A stretch of 28,312 nucleotides of DNA from Haplosporangium gracile (taxonomy: Eukaryota; Mortierellomycota; Mortierellomycetes; Mortierellales; Mortierellaceae). The stretch spans positions 1-28,312 of the forward strand of contig JAAAUF010000546.1 in NCBI GenBank assembly GCA_015499985.1. Reading direction: 5' to 3'. The translations under genes were made by a program, and so were the position numbers. Below, piece by piece: positions 18,457 through 28,312 of the stretch (position 1 is the first letter of the stretch; every line of letters begins with the position of its first letter). The notes under the pieces were generated by a model, which was given only the letters and a program-made list of their open reading frames with translations, was not told the origin of the DNA and did not search any database.

Positions 18457-20055
18457 ATGAGTTCATCATTGACAAACAGTACTTCGGATGCCCCAAAGAT
18501 ACGCCGTGTTGCCCTCATGGGTTCGCGTGCTGTCGGTAAAACTACACCCTGGAATTAACATCATACCAATAAAACGTCCCCATCTTGACAAGAGAGAAGG
18601 GAGGAGGAAGAGAAGAACAACAAAAACGACTCATTGTTTTTGCACGAATAGATTAACCCATCCATACCATGGACCATGATTGAAAGTGGGTCGTTTGTTC
18701 CCTTCGGATGGCTCTCCCAAGGCTTATCTCCGTCTCTCTCTTTCCTCCTTCACACTCATTTTGCACGACTGATATTCATTTTGTTTGATCCGCAATCGCA
18801 ATCGCAAAAAAAAAAAAAAAAAGCGGAGCGATTGTTCACAAGCTTACTTGGCCATCGGAGCATGGGGAGAGGAAAGACGGATGGGGTAGGGGTGGACAAG
18901 ATAACATATACTCCTACCCACCTTCCTCGGTCCTCCTTTCCTTCTTTCACTTGCTCTCGGCCGGATGAGCTTGCGCTTGCGCGTGTTGCCTTGATGATAC
19001 GATCGTCTACTCATCGATGCTCACGAATGCCTGCCTACTGCTATTCGTCTGTGGGTTCAACGACTCTTTATACTTACTTACACGTGGACTACTCTATCAA
19101 CAGAGGGAGGAGTCCGATAAACAGCACTGACCACATCCGTCCTACCCAACTTTTTTTTTTTTTTTTTTGAAAAGCTCACTTGATTATGTAGGCAAATCGT
19201 CAATGGTCGTCCAATATGTTCACAACGTCTTCAACGACTCCTATTTCCCCACCATCGAGGAGACATTCACAAAGCAATTGACTTTCCACGGACAAGTGTA
19301 TGAGGTCGAGATTATTGACACCGCTGGACAGGTACATGTTGCTTTTTTCTTTTTCTTTTTCTTTTTTTTTTTTTTTTTTTAACCTTAAAAAAAAAAAAAA
19401 ATGAACAGTGGGAAAAGAAAGGAGTTCTATTTTTTTCCTCCCTTTTCATCTCCTCATTTGGTAACGATAACTTCAACTCATTCCTCTCTTCTTTTATTTC
19501 CTTATCGCAACATATATTTCTATTCAAACGGCCAACAGGACGAGTTCTCGATATTCAATGGACGACATGCACTGGATGTCCACGGCTACGTACTAGTATA
19601 CTCTGTGACAAGCAAGCAGAGCTTCGACATGGTGACCGTCATCCGGGACAAGATCCTCAACTTTACAGGAACAGACTGGGCTCCCATTGTCCTAGTCGGA
19701 AACAAGACTGATCTTCAGGGACAGCGACAGGTCTCGAGAGAAGAGGGCGACGAACTGGCTAGCAAGTGGAAGTGTCTCTCCTGTGAGACCTCTGCCAAGA
19801 CGAATATGAACATTGGTAATATACATACAGCAAGCAGCAAGGGGATGGGTGAAGAGTAGTGAGGCGTTTTTTTTTTTGTTTTGTTATTTTTATTTTTTTT
19901 TTTCGTCGTTTTGTCCGAGAAGGGAGGCTGACCCTGATCCCACCGTGCGAATATTTCCATTTTTAGGACGAGCGTTCGAGCTGATGCTGGCCGAGATGGA
20001 GAAATCGACGGATGCCGTACCTGAGGACAAGAAGGGCGAGTGCCTGATCCTCTGA
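18457..20055 (+). CDS. RHB1: Rheb-family small GTPase
   Basis: Four exons, 18457-18535, 19192-19331, 19539-19815 and 19967-20055, encode 194 residues. Rheb in its GTP form activates TORC1 and is switched off by the Tsc1/Tsc2 complex. All G motifs are present: P-loop GSRAVGKSS (22-30) with the Arg24 typical of Rheb in place of the Gly found in Ras; effector loop FPTIEETFTK (45-54), nearly the Rheb signature; DTAGQDE (69-75); NKTD; and ETSAK. FSIFNGRHALDVHGYVLVYSVTS also matches Rheb. The C-terminus CLIL (191-194) is a CaaX box for prenylation; the final Leu favours geranylgeranylation, whereas animal Rheb ends in Met and is farnesylated. Intron 1 (656 bases) is the longest in the set and splits the codon of Gly27 in the P-loop. 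ATG 18457 is the first after the CT-rich leader. Confidence 0.95.
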
Positions 20056-20142
20056 GAATCTCGCTAGCATGATCCAAGCAAAGCAAGGAAGGAAACCTTC
20101 GTTTTTTTTTAATAGATTAGCGCGCTTTGCACAAAAAAACTC

Positions 20143-20148
20143 ATTAAA
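20143..20148 (+). terminator. Possible polyadenylation signal ATTAAA
   Basis: Common variant of the AATAAA hexamer, 88 bases after the Rheb stop codon. No closer canonical hexamer was found. Confidence 0.4.
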
Positions 20149-20369
20149 GCATGTCCCCTCTTTGTTGTCCTTTCCGTATGCTTGTGAGTGTACAGTTTTC
20201 ACGTAGCCTATCAGACCATAATTATTCCCTAATCGAGTCGACATACCTACGAAGAGGGTTCAAGTCGCTAGTTTGTGTGTGTGTGTGGGGAGGGAGGGGG
20301 GGGAATAGATGCATCACCGCGATGGTTTGATCAATGAGACGCTTTTTATGTGTTGACGCGTAAAGGGGT

Positions 20370-20442
20370 GATATCAAACGCCGTTTGAGATCATCAAAAT
20401 GATTTGATGAACGATCGCCTCAGACCAATGTAAGTGATCGCC
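20370..20442. repeat. Cluster of short inverted and direct repeats
   Basis: GATATCAAACG at 20370-20380 faces CCGTTTGAGATC at 20381-20392 (one mismatch). TCATCAAA at 20391-20398 pairs perfectly with TTTGATGA at 20403-20410 across a 4-base loop. GATCGCC then occurs directly repeated at 20413-20419 and 20436-20442. No element boundaries were found. Confidence 0.6.
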
Positions 20443-22614
20443 AGTTCGCGATCTCCTTTTGATCACTGACTCTAGCCCTTGTCGCCTTCCTCGCACACTA
20501 GTCCAGCGTACTATATCAGCAAGCAAGTGAATATCAGAAGCAGATGCATGTCCTGTGCAACCTGACGAAAAAAAATCATGTGGCCAAAAAAACACTCTTG
20601 ATCATGGTGTGTCCAGTACGGCTTTTCCCTGTATTTTACAGTTTTGAATCCCATCCCATTCCTTTGACTGTTCTTTGTTCACTGCATCAACCTTGCATCC
20701 CCACAACCCTCACCCACGCCTCGTCATCCAGATTCACAGCACTCTTTTCTTTTTAACCTCCCTTGTTCGCGTCACCGCCCCCTCTCTTTCTCCTCTCCAC
20801 TCACTGCAATCATCGAGTGCAAGAGACGTAGCAGAGAAACAACTGGTGGGGTGCTGAGGTAAAACAGCCCTGAGGCTATTAGAGCCAAAATAGCAGTGTC
20901 GCCACTCTCAATCAGTCGCGCATAGGTTGGTTTGTTTGTTAGTAGCAACACAGAGCTGACTTCCACCTTAATACTTTTGTCATGGAGCTTTATTTTCTGC
21001 ACAGCTCATTAGTGTCTATCCTTTTAATTTTTTTTTTTTTTTTCCTTCGCGAGATTGACCCTGTTTCCATGCTTTGCTTGCCTTACTCATTCCTTGGTAA
21101 AATTAGTTATGTTCACTGACTGTGGACTCTCCGCTTATTATTGTTCGTCTCTTCTTTTCACACATTGCATTGTTTTTGTTTTGTTTGTTGTCCTTCCTAC
21201 TTCCTCGCTATGTCGTCAATTTGGTCAGAAAAAAAAACTATGAAAAGAATGGTCAAAGTTGGGTTATGTGGAAGAAGAAAAAAGAGAGGGATCCAGAAGT
21301 TATCCAGGAGATGACCAGGAGCTCCTCAGGAGTAAGCAAAAAAAAAATATACAGAGGAGGCCAAGCAAGGTTGTAATGAGTAAAGTAAAGATTGCCGATT
21401 CAAAAAAAGCTTCCACAGAAAGGGATGCGATCTAGTGTCTTTGAAATTGAGAGGGACTATTTCTTCTCTCTTAATGACCGAAAATCGACATATAGTCTTT
21501 AAGCAATGAGGCTCATGCTTCTTGAAGGGACTATCTTGATTTTTTCGTGCTGATTGCTTTACCAAGGCTAGTCGTTTTCTTCTCTACAGAGAATCGTCAG
21601 CAGCAGCACCAGTTATGTCGCTGATGAACTTTTTGATGGAGTTGTTGCTAGTGCCGTTTTTTTGTCCGACTCAATTAACATCGGGTCTTGCTGTAACAGT
21701 CATTTGATCCTTGTAATGTTCATAGTATTATGCCAATTCGTCCTGGTCAATCGTAGCAGCAGAAGATAGCGGTAGGACCCAATAGGGTCGATAGGCCCGG
21801 CAACAAGTAGCAGTGATCCATCCCTACAATGGTTCCCATCTGAGTCATTGACGCGTTTTGTTTTCTGTCAGAGGTAGCCAGGATTATGAAAGGCAGCCTT
21901 GAATAGAGGGGCGGAAATGAAGAGGCGAGAGGAGAAGGGATACGCGAAAAGGACAAGAAAGGAAGAGGAGGAGGAGGAGGCGAAAGAAGCATGGATTTGA
22001 AGGCAAATGTGTTTATGTTTGTTTGTTTAAGTGTTGAGTGTGGACGTCAACTTTATTTGAGAGGAGAGAAGCACTTAGTGGCGTGCCTCCTATTTTTTCT
22101 TTCCTTTGTTTCCGCCTTTCTTTTCTTCCAACATTCCTTCTCATCCTTTTCTGTCTCTTTTTGTTCGTTCATCTTCGTTTGCATTTTAGTTGTTGGTGTT
22201 GCTATTGACAGACCACCGAGGGTTTGTGTTAGTGTTATGCTAGGATAGGAAAAAGTCATCTCCATAAGCTCATTTGAGACGCGTCGCCATTATCCAACCC
22301 TGTATGTGATATTTGTATGTAGCCAACAACGCGTAGTGAACAACGTGCAAGGCGTACCCGTATGTCAATTAGATAGAACAAGAAAAAAAAAAAACAGCCC
22401 ATGCAAAACAATGGTGTCTCTCTTCGTCGTTGTGAGCATCTTAATTATGAACGGCAATTAAAAAAAGAAGAGTCGACCCAAAAAAAGACGATAGCCGAAT
22501 AGGGTGCGAGCGAGTGGGTGTCTCCCATTCATAGGCTGAACTGAGTGTATGAAAATGAGTGAGAAATGAGCCCTGAGATGGCTGATGCTCGATTTGCCCT
22601 GAAGTAAAGTATTT

Positions 22615-22913
22615 TCCCTCTTTTTTTTCCCCCCTCTCCTTTTCTCAGTTCCCACTTACATCATCACTTTCTGTCTTTTTTTTTTTTTTTTTTTTTCTTT
22701 CCTTTCCTTCTTTTTTCATTCACTCCTCATCCAACAAAGGCGACTGTAAGCATCACAGGAAGGCTCTGTTAAAACAACAGGACACACGGGAAACGCCCAC
22801 TTGCTCATTCCAAGACTCGTCATCACTCTGGAAGTAATCTCATCCTCGACAGGAGTAACGATAGACAACCACAACCACAACCACTGACTCATAGCACCCA
22901 CAAGGATACTACC
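22615..22913 (+). promoter_or_regulatory. Pyrimidine-rich promoter/leader of the PMT4-like gene
   Basis: A stretch of T and C from about 22618 to 22735, including a long T run near 22677-22696, is followed by about 180 bases of mixed sequence without an ATG before the start codon at 22914. The three repeats of ACAACC near 22866-22882 lie in the presumed 5' untranslated region. Confidence 0.5.
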
Positions 22914-25900
22914 ATGAATAACGGCCATAGTTCCGCAGTAGAGCAGACCGGAGTACCGGTATATAGAGGAACCCAGGCAGCCAGAGGATCGAGCCTTGCC
23001 GATAACAACAACACTGCACCTGCTTCCTCACGCCAAAGCCTGGACGAGAGCCGCGAACATCATAATCATACTCATGGCAAGATCGTGTACTCGAATGATA
23101 ACGAGGGCAGCAGTCAGTTCACAAAGTTCAAGAGTCGACGCAGCCTGCCCTGGTACCAGAGTCGTGAACTTCAAATCGTTTGTGCGATCACGGTGCTGTC
23201 GTTTATCGTCCGTCTGTGGGCAATTGATTACCCTACCTCGGTTGTGTAAGTCAGTCTGAGCGCCGTTTTTGTTTATTTGTTTGTTTGTCCTGAAGGGTTC
23301 GTTCGGGTTCCGTTAATTAATACGCAAACAGTATCCACTTGTACACGAAACTGACATCATTTTTTTTTTTTTTTTTTTTTTTGCAAGGATAGCTTTGACG
23401 AGGTGCACTTTGGAGGATTTGCATCCAAGTATATCAAGAGCCAGTTCTTCATGGATGTCCACCCTCCACTTGCAAAGATGCTGATCGCCTTGACCGGCTG
23501 GCTCTTTGGCTTGAACCCCTCCTTTGATTTCAAGGAAATTGGAATGTATGTGTCAACCCGAACAAGCACCGATTTGTTATCGCGCGTTAAATCTCCTCCT
23601 TAGTCGTCGTTTCATCATAATTATGATTATTATTGTTTTTTTTTGAAAGGCTCACAGAACCGTCGCTCGCCTTTTTGTTTTGCATTTTGTTTTTGAACTC
23701 ACAATAGGGATTACATCGAGCCAAAGGTCCCCTATGTTCCTATGCGATTGATGTGTGGAATCATGGGCGTCGCTGTCGTCCCAATGGCGTTCTATACCGT
23801 CAGGAACTCAGGACACTCTATCCATGCCGCTACCCTTGCCGCCCTGCTTGTTCTTTTCGGTGAGTTAATATGAAAATGAAACATGGAAACATCATACATG
23901 CAGATTGCAATTGGTTTAGTTGGAAACCACACGAGCAGGCCGCTAATTAGCTGTATTTCTTCTTAATATTCGATTCTGGTCTGCCAGAGAACAGTCTGGT
24001 CACTCAGAGTCGTCTCATCTTGTTGGACTCGCCCTTGATCCTGTTCACCGCATTCACTGCTCTTACCTGGGTCAACTTCCATAACCAGCGCAACAATGCC
24101 TTTTCAGACGACTGGTTCATTTGGCTGTTCCTGACCGGCGTTGGACTCGGACTTTCGGGAAGTGTCAAGTGGGTTGGACTCTTTATCATTGCGACCATTG
24201 GAACTTCGACCATTAATCAGCTCTGGAACCTCTGGGGTGATCTCAAGGTGTCGCCTCGCGTCTGGTTGAACCACTTTATCGCGCGCGCTGTCTGTTTGAT
24301 TGTTGTCCCTGTAGCCGTTTACATGTTGATGTTTGAGATCCACTTTTTGATCCTCCATAACGGTGGTGATGGAGATGGCTTTATGAGTGCCCCCTTCCAG
24401 ATGACTCTTGGTCACTCCCTTCAGGATTCTCCTCTCTGTAGGTTCCATCGATCAACTTCATTCTATTGCTTGTACAGTGATGATAGTGGAGATGCTAACA
24501 TGTTTGGTTCATTCTGCTACCACTCATTAGCTGTGGCGTACGGAGCAAGTGTGTCGATCCGTCATCAGGGCACCAAAGGCGGTTACTTGCACTCTCATGT
24601 GTCAGTCTATGAAACTGGAAGCAAACGTAAGTCACTATCACGGGAAGACCGCAGTGAACTCGTCAACAATGCCAAACCCTTACCTTTAACACGACATGTC
24701 GATAATTGACACCTTACGTAATAGAGCAACAGGTCACTCTTTATCCCCACAAGGATAGCAACAACGAGTGGATTATCCAAAAGAGAGACGGTACAGTCCC
24801 CGAGGGGCTCGAGAATATCCAGCACGGCGACATTATCCGATTGATGCATACTTCAACCAACAAGCGCCTTCACTCGCACGACCACAAGCCGCCCATGACC
24901 GAGGACGAGAACCATTTCGAGGTCAGTGGATACGGCTACGCGGGATTTGCAGGCGATGCCAACGATGAGTGGCGTGTCGAAATTGTGAACGGCAAGGATG
25001 AGGAGTCGAGCAAGTTCTTGCATACCCTCAATACCCAGTTCAAGTTGGTTCACACCAACATGAACTGTGATTTGTTTTCGCACAAGGTCAAGTTGCCCAA
25101 GTGGGCCTTCGAGCAGCAGGAGGTCACCTGCATGCGTAGCGCTGTTGTTGCCAAGACTACCTGGGTCATTGAGTCTAATGCTCATGCCAACTGTAAGTGT
25201 TTTTTTTTTTTTTTTTTTAGACTTGACAGTTTCGACTTTGATAAACCCTCATAGCTCTTCGATCCAATTTTTCCCGCCTACTTACTAACCCGGTCGTGCT
25301 ATGTATATTGCTACAATAGACCCAGAAGATGCACGCATGGTCAACTACAAGAAACCTGGATTCCTTGGAAAGTTTTTAGAGCTGAACAAGGTCATGTGGG
25401 ATACCAACGCTGGTTTGCTGGACTCTCACCCTTACGACTCTCGCCCCTCATCCTGGCCTTTACTCAAGCGTGGAATCAGTTTCTGGGGCAGGGAGCAAAA
25501 GCACATCTATTTGGTCGGTAACCCTGTCACCTGGTTCATGTCGACGGCTGCGATTGTCATTTATGTCGTGATTAAAGGACTTTTGTTCCTCCGTGATAAG
25601 CGTGGATACAACGACGACTTTAACGGTAAGTCTGCAAAGGAGATGAAAAGAAAGAAATAATACTGGATTCCAAACCCATGGATAAACTGGAACACTGAAA
25701 TTGAAACTGCCAAATCTTACTTTTTTTTTTGATTAATTAAATTATAATTTGTAATCATTTTTAGGTCTTCGCGAATACTATGAGCTCTCGGGAGGATTCT
25801 TCTTCATGGCATGGGTCTACCACTACTTCCCCTTTTACCTCATGGATCGCCAGCTGTTCCTGCACCACTACTTGCCAGCACTTTACTTTGCAATCCTCCT

Positions 25901-26429
25901 CCTCAGTGTGACCTTTGACCTTTTCTGCAGATTTATCCCCAACCGTGCCCGTCTGGTTGCACTTGTTCTGATCGCCTCGATTGCTATTTACTCCTTCCGT
26001 CTCCGGGCGCCCTTGACGTATGGATCTGAATGGATCCGGTCAGAATGTGAGGCGTCCAAGGTTTTGAAGACCTGGGACTACGACTGTAACCAGTATCCAG
26101 ATAACTATGCCCAGTATGCCGCCAACGCTGCTGCCAAGGTTACTCCTATCAAGAGCACCACCCCTGTTGGTGAGGAGGCGGCCAATATCGGCTCGTTTGA
26201 ACGCTACAATGAACCTCAAGAACAGCAGGCTGTCTCTGAAGGAGAGGGTCTCGTCGATGCTGCTGCTGCTGTTGTTGGTGCTGCTGCTGCTGGTGCTGCC
26301 ATTGCACAAGAGGCTGACGAGGGTGCTCAAGTCACCGATCCCGCGGAATCCAAGATGGCTCATGATGGAGAAATTGAGGTCCCCGTCGAGGATGACGAGG
26401 TCAGCGACAACGAGAAGAATGAGGCATAA
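22914..26429 (+). CDS. PMT4: Dolichyl-phosphate-mannose--protein O-mannosyltransferase, PMT4 subfamily
   Basis: Eight exons, 22914-23245, 23393-23545, 23708-23859, 23988-24437, 24531-24626, 24725-25192, 25320-25625 and 25765-26429, encode 873 residues. The enzyme moves mannose from dolichyl-phosphate-mannose to Ser/Thr of secretory proteins in the ER membrane. The first luminal loop carries the catalytic Asp-Glu pair (D113, E114) in VVFDEVHFGGFASKYI, followed by FFMDVHPPLAKML and DYIEPKVPYVPMRLM, the PMT4/POMT1 version of these motifs. ENSLVTQSRLILLDSPLI and SGSVKWVGLF follow. The MIR region spans about residues 365-550, with GGYLHSHVSVYETGSKQQQVTLYPH, RLHSHDHKPPM and LFSHKVKLPKWAFEQQEVTC. 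The C-terminal membrane half includes LMDRQLFLHHYLPALYF, and the conserved domain ends near DYDCNQYP (757-764). A tail of about 110 residues beyond it is Ala-, Glu- and Gln-rich and acidic. PMT4 enzymes usually act as homodimers. The start has a good context (ACCATGA). Confidence 0.96.
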
Positions 26430-26488
26430 ATGGAATTGATACAGTTATGAAAAATATAAACGCTATTCGTTACAACTTTTTGTTGGTT

Positions 26489-26494
26489 TTTATT
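26489..26494 (-). terminator. Possible polyadenylation signal AATAAA (minus strand)
   Basis: TTTATT on the plus strand lies about 146 bases beyond the stop of the Q/N-rich minus-strand gene. It is inside the 210-base interval shared with the convergent PMT4 gene. Confidence 0.45.
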
Positions 26495-26639
26495 TTACAT
26501 GGACGGCGTAAGACATACAAAGAGAGGGGAAAAGAAACAAACGAACAAAAAAGATGACAAAAGTAACAACTTTTGTTTTCCACAGTTGGTGGTGGTCCTG
26601 ATAAGGAAAAAAAAGATGGAACCAGGCAGAGTGGGTTAT

Positions 26640-28312
26640 TTAGTTCTGAGACCAGAACTGCTGCTGCTGCTGGTTGCGACCAGATCCCTGATGCTGGCTG
26701 GGATGGTAACCTTGGTGGTGGCTAGGGTACTGGTAGTTCGAGAACATCTGCTGCTGGTAGTAACCTTGTTGACCGCCCTGGTGCATGTTGTTGTTATTGT
26801 TGTTATTGTTGTTGCTGTTGTTACCGCCGGGCTGCTGTCCCTGAAGCGACGTGGCTCCCGATCCAGCGTTGTTGGACGACTGCGATCCTGCAGCAGCGTT
26901 CTTATCTGACCCAGAGTAGTTGTTGTTGGTGCCAGAGTTACCCTTGGCGTTGTTGGCGGCGTTCGAGGTAGGCGTGGCAGGTTGCTGCTGGTTGCCCAAG
27001 AAGTTCTGCATGCCGGGGTTGTACTTGGCGTAGGGGTCATTGTTCAAGCCACCCATGCCGTGGATGCCAGCGCCAGACATGTCCTCATATCCGCCCTGGG
27101 AATACTGATTCGAGCTGTAGTTGCCGTAAGGTGAGCTGCTGGCAGCGGCACCGGGCTTGCTGGAGCCGTGTTGGGGCTGTTGCTGCTGTTGCTGCTGGTG
27201 CTGGTACATGGGGTACATGTTCTTGTTGACAAAGGGCTGGCCATATCCCGACTGCTGGTAGGCGTTAGGGAACTGGTTGGGCATGTAGTAGTAAGGATAG
27301 TAGGGCATGCCGGCTATGTTGGGGTAGGCCTGCTGCTGCTGCTGCTGTTGGAGAGTCTGCTGTGCCTGAGTGGTGCTGGTGGTCGAGGCACCGGTGGTGC
27401 TGACAGCGGCAGATGCCTCCTGGTTGTACTTTCCGTCGCGAGTCTGGTAGTTGTTAGCGCCGGTCACAGGGATCTGACCGTACGAGGCAGGGTCGTAGTA
27501 CATGGCTCTCTGGAGATCGTTTCCGTAAAGAGCAGCATAGTCGTTGGGGAGCGAGGCCATGGGGCCCATGCCGAAAGAGCCCAACTGATTAACGCCAGGC
27601 ATGTACGAACCGTAGGGAGATCCCATCGCGTCGTGGCCCATGCCAGGGTGGTGGTGATGCTGGCCGAGGTAGTTGACAGCGGGATCCTGCTTCATGTACG
27701 AGGCGTTAGTGGCAGCAGGGGAGAGACCGCTGGCAGCAGCAGCAGGGGAAGCGGCAGCAGCCTGGTATCCAGAGGCTCCTGAAGGAATGTTGGGTTGACG
27801 ACCGTAAGCAGGCTGCTGCTGCTGCTGAGCCTGGGGCTGAGTGGGAGCAGCAGTCTGAGCAGGGGCAGCAACGGGCTGGACAGCCTCGGCCTGAGCGGCT
27901 TGAGCAGGCTGAACGGGCTCAGCAAGGGCAGCCTCAGGCTCAGCAGAGTCGGACTCATCGTTCAAAGAGAAGCTGCCAAACTTGACAGCAACGCTCTGCA
28001 ATGCCGAGGATCCGCTGGGCATAACAACGGGCGCATCCTGGTTCAAACGGCGGGGCTGGGGAGCGGCCTTGGCCTTCAAACCAGGGGGTCCGACAGGGGT
28101 GGCAGTCTTGGGCGAGGCGGGGGCAGCCTGAGCGGGCTCAGGGGCGGCAACGACCTCAGGCTCTGGGGTAGCGGCGACAACCTCTTCAACCTTTTCCTCA
28201 ACCTTCTTCTCCTCAACAACGGCCTCGACGACCTTGGGTTCGGGGGTAACGGGCTCAGATGCCTTCTCCTCCTCAATAACAGCGGCGGCGACTTCGGGAA
28301 CTTCCTCAATTA
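26640..28312 (-). CDS. Q/N-rich, prion-like protein with an FGSF motif (partial; UBAP2/Def1-like)
   Basis: One frame is open from the window edge to TAA at 26640-26642, giving 556 visible residues; the 5' part lies outside. The visible N-terminal part (28080-28312) is a Glu/Val/Pro/Ala repeat region (EEKKVEEKVEEV, TPEPEVVAAPEPA), probably disordered. A motif of ordered character follows: PVVMPSGSSALQSVAVKFGSFSLND (first half at about 27994-28044, FGSFSLN at about 27960-27980). It resembles the short LxVxFGxF-type motif of UBAP2/Lingerer-like proteins. The rest is Gln/Asn/Tyr/Gly/Met/Pro-rich, with Gln runs near 27180-27215 and 27328-27352 and an Asn run near 26788-26817, typical of RNA-granule or Def1-like proteins. 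No internal intron was needed. Low complexity makes the family guess weak; a CUE or UBA domain upstream would settle it. The gene is convergent with PMT4. Confidence 0.8.
   Translation of the reverse strand, partial: IEEVPEVAAAVIEEEKASEPVTPEPKVVEAVVEEKKVEEKVEEVVAATPEPEVVAAPEPAQAAPASPKTATPVGPPGLKAKAAPQPRRLNQDAPVVMPSGSSALQSVAVKFGSFSLNDESDSAEPEAALAEPVQPAQAAQAEAVQPVAAPAQTAAPTQPQAQQQQQPAYGRQPNIPSGASGYQAAAASPAAAASGLSPAATNASYMKQDPAVNYLGQHHHHPGMGHDAMGSPYGSYMPGVNQLGSFGMGPMASLPNDYAALYGNDLQRAMYYDPASYGQIPVTGANNYQTRDGKYNQEASAAVSTTGASTTSTTQAQQTLQQQQQQQAYPNIAGMPYYPYYYMPNQFPNAYQQSGYGQPFVNKNMYPMYQHQQQQQQQPQHGSSKPGAAASSSPYGNYSSNQYSQGGYEDMSGAGIHGMGGLNNDPYAKYNPGMQNFLGNQQQPATPTSNAANNAKGNSGTNNNYSGSDKNAAAGSQSSNNAGSGATSLQGQQPGGNNSNNNNNNNNNMHQGGQQGYYQQQMFSNYQYPSHHQGYHPSQHQGSGRNQQQQQFWSQN

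Larger units (their letters stand above)
20056..22913. other. 2.9-kb intergenic region, no gene recognised
   Basis: Short frames exist on both strands, none with a domain or a convincing start. Contents noted: an ATTAAA at 20143-20148 that may end the Rheb transcript, a (GT)n tract at about 20274-20286, a cluster of palindromes (20370-20442), poly(T) near 21029-21043, GA-rich sequence at about 21900-21985, and at 22615-22735 the pyrimidine-rich promoter and leader of PMT4. A minus-strand frame at 21992-21747 is Pro/Leu/Ser-rich because of the GA-rich DNA. No tRNA or spliceosomal RNA was recognised. Confidence 0.5.

Noticed and set aside
27168..27782. 204-codon plus-strand frame rich in Leu and Val
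   Set aside because: Complement of the Gln/Asn-rich coding region on the minus strand; Gln repeats read as Leu repeats.
1..28312. CRISPR array, rRNA or prophage
   Set aside because: The window is eukaryotic with spliced genes; no regularly spaced identical repeats or conserved rRNA segments were found.

Overview
The window reads as nuclear DNA of an early-diverging fungus, most likely a Mortierella-like Mucoromycota. Genes are densely packed and broken by many short GT-AG introns (often about 80-250 nt), leaders are strikingly CT-rich, homopolymer A/T tracts abound, and the proteins are fungal (PMT4-type O-mannosyltransferase, fungal stomatin with a CCxCC cluster, Rheb, TIM21). The lineage is an inference from gene style and remembered homologues. 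Exon structures were built by hand by joining splice sites so that reading phase and family homology both hold; all eight complete models close without an internal stop.

Layout. 83-1681 (-): RNase H2 catalytic subunit, six exons. 2168-3846 (+): unrecognised low-complexity protein, divergent from the RNase H2 gene. 3847-9225: a 5.4-kb stretch with no intact gene; about 4.2-8.5 kb holds broken protein-coding relics, some of which resemble each other. 9226-10917 (+): stomatin/SPFH protein. 11115-12030 (+): twin CX9C protein. 13173-15473 (+): secreted/type I membrane kelch-like protein. 15694-17121 (-): TIM21, convergent with the kelch gene across a 10-base N gap. 18457-20055 (+): Rheb GTPase, divergent from TIM21. 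20056-22913: 2.9 kb without a recognisable gene. 22914-26429 (+): PMT4-like protein O-mannosyltransferase. 26640-28312 (-): Q/N-rich protein running off the window edge, convergent with PMT4.

The genes do not form a pathway cluster. They are housekeeping functions: genome maintenance (RNase H2), mitochondrial biogenesis (TIM21, probably the CX9C protein), TOR signalling (Rheb), membrane scaffolding (stomatin) and secretory-pathway glycosylation (PMT4). The least explained parts are the relic region and the protein at 2168-3846. No complete mobile element, CRISPR array, tRNA or rRNA was seen.
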